Positions 12,374 through 23,500 of a stretch of DNA of 64,000 bases are shown here, piece after piece; position 1 is the stretch's first letter, and every line of letters begins with the position of its first letter. Origin of the DNA: Amyloporia xantha (Eukaryota; Basidiomycota; Agaricomycetes; Polyporales; Adustoporiaceae); NCBI GenBank assembly GCA_036971615.1, contig JAYKKR010000002.1, positions 1,736,001 to 1,800,000 on the forward strand, read 5' to 3'. Position numbers and translations under genes: made by a program. Below the pieces are notes generated by a model, which saw only the letters and a program-made list of their open reading frames with translations, had not been told where the DNA came from and searched no databases.

Positions 12374-12779
12374 TGACTTTCCGTAAGAGTCTGCGGCTCT
12401 ACGGACGTCCGTAGATTCTAAACAGCTTAAGTCTCCGCTTTCTGAAAAGACTGCTAAGCCGAAATGGGAAGGGAAATCAAAACCCAGCGAACGTCATCAC
12501 GAGACGCAGAGCAGCACGTGAGAGATTGGTTTCGCGGGAAATCGGGAAATTAGTGTCGAATTCTCTGATGAGCGCCCGTTTACAGCCTGGTTTTCGTCGA
12601 ATTTAGGTTGGAAGGGGGGTCCGACCCCCCCTCCTAGATTTCCCATCAACGGAGTTGCAGTGGGCACTGATGGCTTCCTTTTCATCAGCGGTGCTCAAAA
12701 CTGGCCCCCGGCTCCTCGGCCAAAAGCGCGAAATAGAACTACGGACGTCCGTAAAGCCGCAGACTCTTACGGAAAGTCA
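12374..12779. mobile_element. Non-autonomous element with 41-bp terminal inverted repeats
   Basis: The left end 12374-12414 starts TGACTTTCCGTAAGAGTCTG. It matches the reverse complement of 12739-12779 at 40 of 41 positions (one T/C difference). Each repeat also contains the palindrome ACGGACGTCCGT. The 324-bp interior has no coding potential and holds a G-run/C-run hairpin near 12615. I see no direct repeat outside the ends, so the target-site duplication is either decayed or the ends are slightly misplaced. Confidence 0.7.
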
Positions 12780-13216
12780 CCCATTAGCCCCATATATGCG
12801 ATAGCCGTGGGTCAAAAACCGCAGGTCAAGGTTTGGCTCTGATAGAATCGAAGATCATCAAGAGCACTTCTCCCGTGCTGCGTTGATTTGGTGCATACAA
12901 GCATGGTGGCGAGCACACGTCCAGATAAGAAGTACATGATAGTAGTTGTGAGATTACAGCGACGAGCTCGCAGACAAGAATATAGCAGTTGCACACGGTG
13001 CAGCTCGGTCGCAGTCCAAGTAAACTATACGTGGATGGAAGTTGAGAACGAGAGTGGCGCGGTAGCACGTGGCGCCATCATGTACTGCCTGCATTGCAGA
13101 AAGTAGCTGCCTCCGACGCTCGAGCCTTTCCTCTTCACCCAGCAGCGCGCAGTGCGCCTGTATCACGACAACCATCACGTTCACGTTCTACTTGTACGAT
13201 CTCATTTAACCGGCGA

Positions 13217-14468
13217 ATGGCACATCACCCCAGAGCAATCCCTCTCGTGGCCCCCGGTCATACGCGACCCGTCACCCATCTTTCTTTCTCTGCCCTTCAA
13301 GATGACGGGACGTTTGTGCTCATCTCCAGCTGCAAGGACGGGAACCCCATGTTGCGAGAGTGGACGGGCGACTGGATAGGAACATTCATCGGGCATAAAG
13401 GCGCGGTATGGAGCAGCAAACTTTCTCCGGACACCTCGCGTGCAGCCTCCGGCAGCGCAGACTTCACAGCGTGCGTTCCTTCCCCTTTCGCATCTCGTTT
13501 CTCGTTATGAGTATAACGTCCTGAGGCTGAATGACTCCCTCGCTCGAATAGCAAAATCTGGGATACGTATTCCGGCGAGCTTCTACACTCCTTCCCTCAC
13601 AATCACATTGTTCGGAGTGTGGCGGTATCTCCCACCACGTCCCATCTACTCACGGGCGGGCAAGAGAAGATGGTCAGGATGTTTGATCTGAGTCGTCCAG
13701 ATGCGGAACCGGATGTATTCAGTGATAACGGTAGCGCGATATCACACGATGGGACTGTCAAAAGCGTAGTATGGGTAGGCGACCACACCGGAGTGACAGC
13801 GGGTGAGGACGGGCTGATTAAGTGAGTAGACAATAACCAGTTTTGTGCCTTTGGGCGCGCGGCCTGGCACGCATCTGACGCGATCATCACGACTAGGTGG
13901 TGGGACTTGCGCACACGGAAGCTGACGACAAGCCTGACGTTCCCGGGCCCGATTACCTCCATGGAGCTTTCGCCACAAACCAACCGCCTGGTGGTCACGT
14001 CGGGGAAAACCGTCTCTTTCATCCCTGCTCTGTTGAATGGCGGTCAGACGCACAGCCTGACGCTTCCATACGCACCTTCCTCCGCGTCTATTCACCCCAT
14101 ATTGCAAGATAGATTCATAACGGGAAGTATGACTGATGAGTGGGTAAGGATCCATGACGTGACAGGGGAAGAGAGGGATGTGCTCAAGGGTCACCACGGT
14201 CCCGTACACTGTGTCGAATTCAGTCCGGATGGGGAGATGTTCGCGAGTGGCAGCGGTTCGTGCTTTCGCCTAAAATCACCCGCAACGCTTCTGACAGAAC
14301 CATTCTTCATATTTATCATTTCTGCAGAGGACGGTAAGATGCCGCACATAGCGCTTGTTTCTTGTCCACTGACCAGAATCACAATTAGGCACCATCCGGC
14401 TGTGGCAGACGACGCCGGGGAAGAGCTATGGTCTGTGGCAGGGCACTCAGACGAACGGTGGTCTATAA
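13217..14468 (+). CDS. STRAP: STRAP-like WD40 repeat protein
   Basis: Five exons join in phase (13217-13470, 13552-13821, 13897-14255, 14328-14333, 14389-14468) to give 322 aa, close to the usual ~350 aa. The protein is almost entirely WD40 repeats. Family-specific stretches include GHTRPVTHLSFS, ISSCKDGNPMLREWTGDWIG, GHKGAVWSSKLSPD, HLLTGGQEKMVRMFDLSRP, GHHGPVHCVEFSPDGE and the C-terminal EDGTIRLWQTTPGKSYGLW. In animals STRAP binds the SMN complex and TGF-beta receptors; fungal homologues are less studied, and a scaffold role in RNP assembly or translation is inferred. Exon 4 is only 6 nt (aggacg) and is needed to complete the SEDGTIRLW motif. Start context is a clean ATG just before MAHHPRAIPLVAPGH. 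Confidence 0.93.
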
Positions 14469-14992
14469 TCTATCAGCGGCTAATGTGGTATCCCGACTTC
14501 CATCGTCGTGGAAGTTTTCTGTGGCCTGCGCGTCCTGTGGCAGCATCTGTCGTTCTACAGCATCTCATCCTAGCATCAGTAATGGGTTTTTGTACTAAGA
14601 TTCGCGTCGCGCACATCTCCGGTGTCATGAAACATATATATTCGCTCTCCTGCATGGCTATCAGCTTTCCTGCACGCCTTTGAAGCTCTCCGGAATTGAG
14701 CTTGTGATGCTCGAGATTGGGTCACGATATCTTCAAAAAGCAATACAGCAAATACAATTTGCGCGCGCATATGCGTACGTTACACTTGAGTTCGTGATTT
14801 AGACTTAGTTACATATATACATACGACATCGATCGTGCATAACCTGTTCCTACATTTCTTAGATAGAACTCCCCTTGTGAGCCATATAGACCCTGTGACG
14901 GAGAGATAGCGTTAACAGCTAAGTAGCTGTCATGTCATGATATACCATGTTTACCAATCGTTAAAGGAAGACTGAACTCTTGCCTGCGCAGG
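14469..14992. other. Convergent intergenic spacer
   Basis: About 520 bp between the ends of STRAP (+) and the NYN paralogue (-). It holds 3' ends only; nothing else is recognisable. Confidence 0.4.
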
Positions 14993-16566
14993 CTACAGCA
15001 AGCGCGGGTGTAGCGAGACCCATCGCTGTCCATCAATACCCCCAGAACCGTAAACGTTATCCTCGACGACCACGATCCTCGCCTCCTGCGCCAGCGTGGT
15101 GTACTCCTTCAGCTTCGTCACGCCTGCCCGCTCGTACACTGCCGCCGACTCCTGGCGGAGCAGCGACCCGAGGCCGGAGAAGTCGACCTTCAGCATGCCC
15201 ATCGCTCGCGACATCTTCAAGACCTTCACGAGAGGCTTGAACTCCGGAGGTACGGCCCTGGAGTTTGGCTGCGGGGCGGGCTGTGCGGAGATGGTGCTTC
15301 CAGCAGGCGGTAGAGCGGACTCAAACGCGCTTTGGAAAGGAAGGGCCTCTGCGTTCAACCTGAGGTCTGAGAGATCCTGCAGATAACTTTCCCACGAAGG
15401 CTGAGGGGATGCTACTGCAGCAGGAGCGTCGCGTGATGGAGAAGGGCGAGCTATACTGGCCCAAGTCTTCCGTGGCGGTGTTTCCTGACACAGTTTTGAG
15501 GCGAGTGTGAGTACAGAGTTGGGATAGATTCTGTCTTTTGCATAAGACTTACAGGTAGAGCAGAGAAAGGATCAGTAAGAGGTGCGTCCGCATCGACAGC
15601 CGCACTAGTACTGGATGGCTGAATACAGAGCCGATTGCTGTCTTTAGTAGAGAATATCGGCAGCTCGGAGTCTGACGTACCGTGTTTACAGCGGTTTGCG
15701 AGTCTGGACCACTTGCAACGGCGAAAAGGGTGTCAGACGACATCCAAGATGGGGCAACGAATGGTGATCCGCGATTGGGAACTGCACTCTGTTCATCGAT
15801 TGGCTTTCGCAGCGCCGCCGGTGATGGAGGAGGTGAGGCCGGGGTAGGGATTGAAGGAGCCGTCTGGGATACCAGTTGAGAGATTGCCTCGCCGGATGAA
15901 CGGACAGAATCAGAGATGGTGTTGCTCGAAGTTGATGCACGACGATTTGTAGTGGACTTCGTGTCGGGCAGGAGATCTCCAGGCCAAGCGTAAACAGCTG
16001 TGGCCTGCGTCTTCAGGGTTGCATGCGCCGCACGAGGCGCAAGGACAACCAGGCGATACTGCCGAAGACACAATATGGACACGGCATACACGAAGTCTCG
16101 ATCGCCCGAGATCAAAATGATCGTGGCGGGTGCTGGAGTGTCGATGGCAAAAGCCATCATGTCCACTGAAGTCGACGGGTGTGGCGTCAGCGCACCCGGC
16201 GGAGTCAAAGGTATAGACATACCGATCATCATCTTGTCTGCGACGTCTTTCCCGCCATTGTGCGGGCAGTCGATGACAGACACTCCACATAGTTGCAGGT
16301 CGGATCGCAGAGCTATGTTCTTCGGGGACGGCTGCTCGGGAAGCTCCGCATACGCCTTGAATGACTTCACGCTGCCAAACTTATGGGCGAGCTGGCGGAT
16401 GTTGTTGACGACGACATTGCCAGTGATGTTCGATGGCAATGCACAGTTCTCTGACAAAAGAAATACACATTGAGCGATAGGTGTGGCGCGAACAATGGAT
16501 CATCGCGGAGGCTGAAAGAGACATACCGTAGTCCCAAAAGACCGCCACACTCTCAGGTTCCGGCAT
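14993..16566 (-). CDS. NYN-domain protein with C-terminal OST-HTH (LOTUS-like) domain, copy 2
   Basis: Five exons join in phase (16527-16566, 16223-16450, 15681-16165, 15553-15618, 14993-15484) to give 436 aa. The NYN domain (residues about 6-150) reads VAVFWDYENC, DCPHNGGKDVADKMMIVD and LISGDRDFVYA, keeping the acidic metal-binding residues. A Ser/Thr/Pro-rich middle follows, and the C-terminus (PPEFKPLVKVLKMSRAMG... to RWVSLHPRLL) resembles an OST-HTH winged helix. It is a clear paralogue of the protein at 4660-6690: the first two introns fall at identical places (inside the DYE codon and after MMI). The middle segment is about 160 residues shorter. An upstream in-frame ATG (16626) would add 20 residues; the start used here matches the paralogue better. 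Role in RNA processing is inferred from domain architecture. Confidence 0.85.
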
Positions 16567-17875
16567 ATCCAGTACGACTGCGAGATATGCGCAGGAGACT
16601 GAATGAGTGGTGGTAGTCGAGTTCACGGAGTCTGGGCGACCTGCGTGCGGTCAGCATCTGTTATATACCTCTGGCACGCGCGAACCACGGGCGGAAGGGG
16701 CATGGCATGTGCATCGCACAATGCCAGGATACTGCCAGGCCGGACACACAGAATCAGACAAGAGCATACAAATACGGAACAGCCATGCATAGCCTGTCAG
16801 CGCAACCGTGAGCTGTCACCGAGCTCGGCTCACGAATACCAGTGCAGTGCATCTTCTGGAAACGAGTGACGGGAGAAACTCGTGCGCATTATTATACTAC
16901 CCGCGTATACGAGAGCTCTTGCGCCGAGGAATGAACATATGGACTTGGTGTATTTGCAACAACATCACTCAACTTTTGCCGAAGGACGAATTGATACAAC
17001 GAAATGGGCAGGTCGGTCATCGGGTGGGACAAAATTGGAGGACGCCCATCCAAGTATGGGAAGTCGGCAGTTGCCGAAATGGCACCCACAACCGGATTAG
17101 GCTACTGACGTGGTTCGAAACCTCGAGGGTCTCCTCTTCGACTGCGCACACAACGTCGAAAGATCATGTCAATTCTGTCTTATGCTCGCTACAATGGTTT
17201 ATTTCTGCTGCTTGTCTTTGCGAATTTATATCTTGAATTTTTTCATCTGCCTAAAAAATTTCGACCACGCGCCCTTGTTTCGGAAAAGCCCGTGTCTACT
17301 GACCATCAGGAGTGAAGGAATTCTGCAACCTGTAGCGCCGTCTTCTTCTACGATTGTCTATCTGCGAGTCGGACCCAATTTGGCCTCACAAATGGCGGTG
17401 GGAGATGGCCGACAGACTTTGTCGCCGCGGAGTCCCAAAGCGAGTAAGGCGCGTACTTGTCTTGATAGCCATTTGCCCTCCTGGTCACTTCCCGCATCAT
17501 ATGACACTCATTACTGTAATACATATCGTACAAGCGGACGCGTTCTCTGCCAGGCTCTGGGCCTGGGCAGCTGCATATCTGGCGTAACTGTAGCCGGACT
17601 GGTGATGTCTGCTGTTGCGACCCTGTCGACGAGCGCAGACCAATCCCAGGGCTCCTCATGACCGTCACCTGAGCCTCGCTATTACCTCCTGATATCTTTT
17701 TCTCCCGCACGGACCTCCTGCGTCCCACTGCACCCTGTCGGACGGGCGCACAGTATAAGAATAGGGCTGATGGGAGTCCGCCTCCAGAGCCCAGGTAACC
17801 CGAGGGAGCAAACTTCGCCGTCGCACAGCTATTCCCCCCGCTCCACTCCACAGACCTCGAGCTCTAAAGTCTAAA
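16567..17875. other. Divergent intergenic region
   Basis: About 1.3 kb between the divergent NYN copy 2 and the dehydrogenase. No open frame resembles a protein family. A GGTTCGAAACC at 17112 looks like a tRNA B box, but no A box or cloverleaf surrounds it. Confidence 0.4.
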
Positions 17876-19515
17876 ATGTCGATCGGTACTCACAGTATAC
17901 GTCTCGGACGGATGATCCTGCGAAGCGCACGCCCGGCGACGCTGGACATGGCCACAGGGCGCGCAGCGTTCTCCACCAGCTACGCCGCGCGCTCGGTGAG
18001 CGAGTCCCCGTTGAGCCTCGAGAAACAGAAGGAAAAGACCGGTATCCTGCCGCCTTACGCGCCTGTCGGTGTCGCCGCTGCTCTGGCGGCAGCTCAATCC
18101 TCTCGTCGTATGTTCCATTCATTATGTGCAGAGTGGAAAAATGTTTCTCACACCTTGTTCCTGCATTTCCTTGCGCGCGATTACAGAGGCCACTTCCACT
18201 CTTTTTGAACACGAGTTCTCCCTCGCAGACCGCGTTGCCATGGTCTCGGGTGCGAACCGCGGGCTCGGCCTCGAGATGGCCATGGCCCTGGTTGAAGCGG
18301 GCGCCAGGGCGGTCTACTGCGTGGACCTGCCGAAGCAGCCAGGCGAGGAATGGACCAAGGTCAAAGAATATGTCGGGAGAATGCAGGGCAAGGGCCGCTT
18401 GGAGTACATCAGCGCGGATGTTCGGGACCAGGTGAGGCGCATCGACGAGCGTCCCGACGCGTATGTACGATGCACTGCTAATGGGACCCGTGCGAATTTG
18501 TGTGGTATGATGTGTGGTCGCAGGAGGAGATGTGGAAGATCGGAGAGAAGATCGGCGATGGGGAGGGGCGAATGGACGCATGTGTCGCCGCGGCCGGCAT
18601 CCTGAGAGCGCACACCGACTGCCTGGAGTATCCTGCGAGGCAGTTCCAAGACGTACGTCGAGATTGCCCAACTTCGTCGACATTCACTCATTCAGGGTCT
18701 TGACTCTTCAGGTGATGGACGTGAATGTCAACGGCGTCTTGTTCGCTGCGCAAGCTGCGGGTAGACAGATGGCGCGCTTTGGCAACGGCGGGAGCATCGT
18801 CCTCATCGCGAGCATGAGTGGGAGTATCACGAACAAGGTTCGTGGCTATCCTGCGGCGGCGCTTTCGCATAGTTACTGATCCTCGTTTTCAAAGGACCAC
18901 GCCTGGATCTCGTACAACACGTCCAAGTCTGCCGTTATCCAGATGGCGCGTAGCATGGCTTGTGAATTGGGACCCAAGCGCATAAGAGTGAACTCGCTCA
19001 GCCCGGGATACATCTATACCAAGTGCGTAACTCATTCCCATCGATGTTGTTCTGTTTCTTCCCCGTGGGACGTCTGCAATCTCCGATCCGGCCAGTGTTT
19101 AGCGCTGTGAAATTCGAATTCGCTACGTTAGACACGGTCTCATGTTATCCCATGTTTCGGATTCGCGGTGCCGGGGACATATCGAAGCTGACATGTCTGC
19201 GCTTCTCACCTTCCCACCTTTACGATGAACACACGCTCGCTATCATGGGTGCGCGTGGTTCTTCTCCGCAGCATGACCGCAGCGTATCTCGACACGCAGC
19301 CGCAACTGGTAGAGGAATTGTCCAGCGCGAACCCGCTCGGGCGGTTTGGGCGGCCTGACGAGCTGAGAGGCGTCGTCACCTGGCTTGCAAGCGACGCGAG
19401 TACATTCTGTACAGGCAGCGAGTGAGTGGCCGTGTTTGGGACCGATGTGATGTTTTGACAGTCACTGATCATTCTACGCAGCATTCTTGTCAGCGGTGGA
19501 CATCATGCATGGTAG
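17876..19515 (+). CDS. Short-chain dehydrogenase/reductase, probably mitochondrial
   Basis: Seven exons join in phase (17876-18107, 18187-18431, 18524-18652, 18712-18837, 18895-19022, 19272-19421, 19482-19515) to give 347 aa. The first ~80 residues are basic and Ser/Ala-rich with RAAFSTSYAARS, which looks like a mitochondrial presequence. The Rossmann core has SGANRGLG for cofactor binding, CVDLP at the end of beta-2, AAAG in place of the usual NNAG, the catalytic Ser in LIASMSGS, and YNTSK with the catalytic Tyr and Lys. It ends with ILVSGGHHAW, the usual classical-SDR C-terminus. It resembles fungal sorbose/mannitol/xylulose-type NAD(P)H reductases, which are normally ~265 aa without the extension. 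Substrate is unknown. The intron at 19023-19271 is unusually long (249 nt). Confidence 0.88.
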
Positions 19516-20528
19516 TCGGTGCATGGTAGTCGATGTATTCGGTCTTGCACAGGGTTTTATGGGTTTTATGGGTTCTACTGGTGAAGAGATGTATAGATGA
19601 CATACAGGGATATCAGTGCTGTACTTATACCTTCTAAGAATTCAGCGCACGGCCATGCGGTGCATGTTCGAGTTGGCGCTCGAGTGAAGTTAGTCCGCAA
19701 AAACTGCGCGAGACAAATGAATACGGATACGGACTATCCCGATCCAGATGTGTCATAGATGATCAATGGCGCTGAGCGTGACAGAGTAACAAAGGCAAAG
19801 GCAACTCGAAAGAGGAGCTCGGTGAGATACCGGCTCCGAGGGGCCATCGTAGATAGGATATTGACAAGCGGCGGAGCAAGGAGTTGGAAGGTACTATACG
19901 TGACCATTGACCAGGCAAGCGCGAGAACTGGATTGCGTGGATGACAGTCATGGGGAATGGGCCTGGCAGAATGCATCCGAAGAACGGGGGGATAGGCGAG
20001 CTGACTGATAGGTACCTAGGCAGGTGCAGACTGCGCAGGGCATGCGCGGCGAGGCTGCGGGCAAAGGCGTGACGCGTGAGACCATGGATGATAGGTTCGA
20101 AGAGGCTGCAAGACGTAAGAGATGTGTTCGGTGTCGAGGATGCACGAGGAGCGGTGGGGGACGGGTGCCACGATGTGCTCACGGTGGAGATGTGGGGGAG
20201 GTTGTGGAGGCTGAGACGGAGACGGGTAGGCGGACAGCTCTTGCAGGCAGAGACTGGTATAGAGTCTCGAACAGCGGGCATCCGCAGTCGGGTGTGACCA
20301 ATATGCCACGCGCGGCGTGACGGTGGCCCGGTGGTCACAAGCAATCGATCTCGATCTGTGCGCAGCGGGTGCTTGGCTGCGCAGTTGTCCGCAGGCTCAG
20401 GACGGGCGATCTCCTCAGGCGCAGACTCGCAGCACTCGTTCCCTCCTTCTCTCTTCCGCTCACCCCCTCTGCATCCTGCCCGCTCGCAAGCATCAGGAAG
20501 ACATCGGACGCTCAGTCTTCCAGCGAGC
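19516..20528. other. Intergenic, no gene supported
   Basis: One kilobase before the SMG6-like gene. A long minus-strand open frame (403 aa) crosses this stretch and the next gene's first exons, but it is a GC-driven antisense frame without domain resemblance. A short duplicated GGGTTTTATG occurs at about 19553-19572. Confidence 0.4.
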
Positions 20529-23500
20529 ATGCAGGAATCGCCTAGCCCCAAACCTGCTCTCGCCTCTCGGAAAGCAAACCGGGAACGCGACCCTGCGCAG
20601 CCAACTGATCTCGCTGACAAGTTTGTTGCATTCCAGCGCAGGCAAGCCGCGTACGTCCCTCTCCTATTTTCTCGATCCCGTATGCGGTCGTTGATCCGCC
20701 ACGACTGCGCCTTTAGTGCGTCAAAACCTCGCGAACGCGCAGAACGCCCCCTCCCAGTCTCTTCTTCAACCATCCGCCCCGCCCGCCCGTCTTCGCCACG
20801 AAGACTGCACGCCCCGCCGATTCCCAACCCCAACATCATCATCTCGCAAAGCTCCCCATCTGCGATGGAGGCTGACGCAGAAGACTTCTCGCGCAGGCTC
20901 AAGATATCCCCAACATCTCCCCGCTCGTCACATTCCAAATCACAAGCAGGGCCATCCTCTGGTAGCCCTGGCAAACTCTACAATCCTAATGCAGACCACT
21001 CTCGACGACCCGTCCTCACTGCCGAGCCCGATAGCATGTCCGACGCGGCGTCGAGCTCGTACGCTCCGCGCGGCCCGGTGCCTCATGGACCACGGGCTCA
21101 CCAGTCCAGCTCGCAATCGCGGGCAGCTGCAGATTCGCATCGCCAGCTGTTTGACCATCGAAAGGACGACCCCGTCCGTTTTTCGGTCCTGGCACGCCCT
21201 CATGCGTCACCCAACGTCCCGCACGCCACGGGGTCAAGTTCAGGTCGGCCACCACCGACACCCAAGTCATCAGGCGAGTACGTTTCTGCCTCCTCGACGT
21301 CCTCTGCGTCCTACGCACAGTCCACACTCTCTTCAAATTTCACGCTCTCCTCCGCCACCACCGGCTCTTCAGCCCCTTCGTCCTTGTTCGACAATGCCAA
21401 TGGTCACGCGCGCAGATCAGAAGATAGCGCGTCGGGCACGAACGCGTTTTCGATGCAGCTGAAGAAGCTTTATCGTGGCATCAGTGCGTTGGAAGCGAAG
21501 ATCTTGGGTGAGGACCGAGATAAGGACCGAGAGGACGAGGGGGAGCGAGATGTACAGAGGGTCGGCGTCATCCTGAAGGGCCGGCCAGGTTCGGGAGGAG
21601 CAGAGGTGCGAGTCGGCGAGGACGAGTCAGAACGGTGGCGGAGGCTACTGGTCGATCACAAGGAGTGAGTGTTTTCTGCTGGTGTTTGATCGAGCACGTT
21701 GCTGATCAAAATGCATATCACATCGTCTACGCTATATTGTCACAGCCTAGCAGAAAAAATGCATCAGCTGCTAACGCTAACGCTCGCGCCTTCGGTACCC
21801 GCGTCGCTGCGAAACATCCCAACCAAGTACAACCTCATCATCCGCCTTTGGACACATGCGTTCTTCAGGCTACTCGAGTCGCTGCGGCGCGCGGCGCGAC
21901 CACCACATAATTCGCCCATCGCTCTGGAATATCTGCAGGTAAAGCATTTCTGCATTTCAATTGAGACAGTGCACTAACCTCGCACGTGATCTGTTCTTAT
22001 AGGATTTCATCTACTATGCGTACTCCTTCTATTCGGGTCTCCTCGAGGAGCGAAACCTTGCCGAGTTCCGAAGTACATGGGTCGAAGCGCTCGGCGACCT
22101 CGCCCGGTATCGCATGGCGGTGTGCGCCCTCCTCGACAACATGCAAGCTGCTTCGAGCAGCCTCGCCGGATCCGGAGCCTCGGCTTTGTCGAGAGCCCAC
22201 CTCGGCGTCCCTCAGCTCGCAGATGGTGATGACGATGACAGCTCCGACAAGCCGGAGATCCCCTCGACCAAACCAGCATCGCCGACTCCTGCCGCGCGCA
22301 TCGATGACTCGCCGCCGTCGTCGCATGCCCGTCGTCAACAGAACGACATCCCGAGCGTCGGCGTCGCCGCCGCGAGGCTGATGGAGCTCGAGCCGGAGAA
22401 GGAGCGGTGGCGCCAAATTGCGCGCGAGTGGTTTGCGCGGGGACTGGCGCTGACGCCGGGCACGGGCAAGCTGCATCACCACCTTGGGCTGCTGAGTCGG
22501 GAGAAGGACGCGAGCGATGAGGAGTTGAGGGCCACGTACCATTTCGTGAGGAGGTGCGTGATTACGAATCTCTATCCCAGATGACGGGAAGCGCTAATAC
22601 TAAACTAGCATGATCGCGTTGCATCCCTTCACCACGGCGAGAGAGTCCATCCTTCAGCTGTGGTCACCCCCTGCCCAAGCACGTCGCCAGGCACCGGATG
22701 CGGGGCTCACGGAGCTCTTCGTCTTGCTGCATGGCATGCTGTTCACGAACATTCAGCTAGACGACTTCCGGCGCGTACTCGATCGCTTCGAAGAGAAACT
22801 CTACATCGAAGGTTCGTAGTATGTTCTATCTCTCAATATCGCCACGTGCGAAATTCTAGCATTCTCCCCAGCCGTGTACCTGGGATTAGCCTCGAGGGTT
22901 CTCAATTATGGTAGCCCTCGGTGCAAGTCCCACTGACCACGGGCTCGGGTTGTGTGTTATAGCTCCTCTTCCTCTTAAGAACACATGCTAATTCACGGCG
23001 CGTATCTAGAAGGCGCCGTTGTTCAAGAACGCGACTGGATCATGATGGCTGTCGTGAACCTGGGCGTCGTCTTGGAATACGGTCGGCCAAACGCTGTCCT
23101 CAGGCGCATCTCCGGTATCGGAGGTCGAGAAGCACACATCGGCAAGGCGAGCGTCAGCCCGATAGTGGCGAACGCCGCGGCTGGACGAGTGAAGCTGATG
23201 GCTAAGAAGGCGGAGGATGATGAGAAGAGGATGGACGTCGATGATGAAGATGCCACTCCGGAGGGGCTAGGCGTTCACCATAAGTCTTCCCCCATGCTCT
23301 CTGACGCCATCCCATCCCCGAGCGAGCCCGCGCTTCCCCCGGCGCTGTCGACGGGAATGCAACTCGCATTCTCAATGCTCGCGCACGTCCTGGAGAAGCC
23401 GATGCGAAAATCATCACCATTCGCGCACTCGACCCTCAACCCATATATCACAGTCTTCCTGACATTCCTCGCCACCACGCTGAAGGACAGCCACGCGCTT

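Noticed and set aside
17100..17125. Possible tRNA B box (GGTTCGAAACC)
   Set aside because: No matching A box, acceptor stem or anticodon arm could be built around it.
19763..20974. 403-aa minus-strand open frame
   Set aside because: Antisense to the first exons of the SMG6-like gene; Arg/Ser-rich composition driven by GC content, no domain and no intron structure.
20716..21462. 248-aa plus-strand frame in the SMG6-like gene
   Set aside because: Out-of-frame shadow. The alternative frame continues into the conserved EST1 region with an in-phase intron.
22885..22950. tRNA-like string inside a long SMG6 intron
   Set aside because: CGGTGCAAGTCCC resembles a T arm, but no cloverleaf can be formed.
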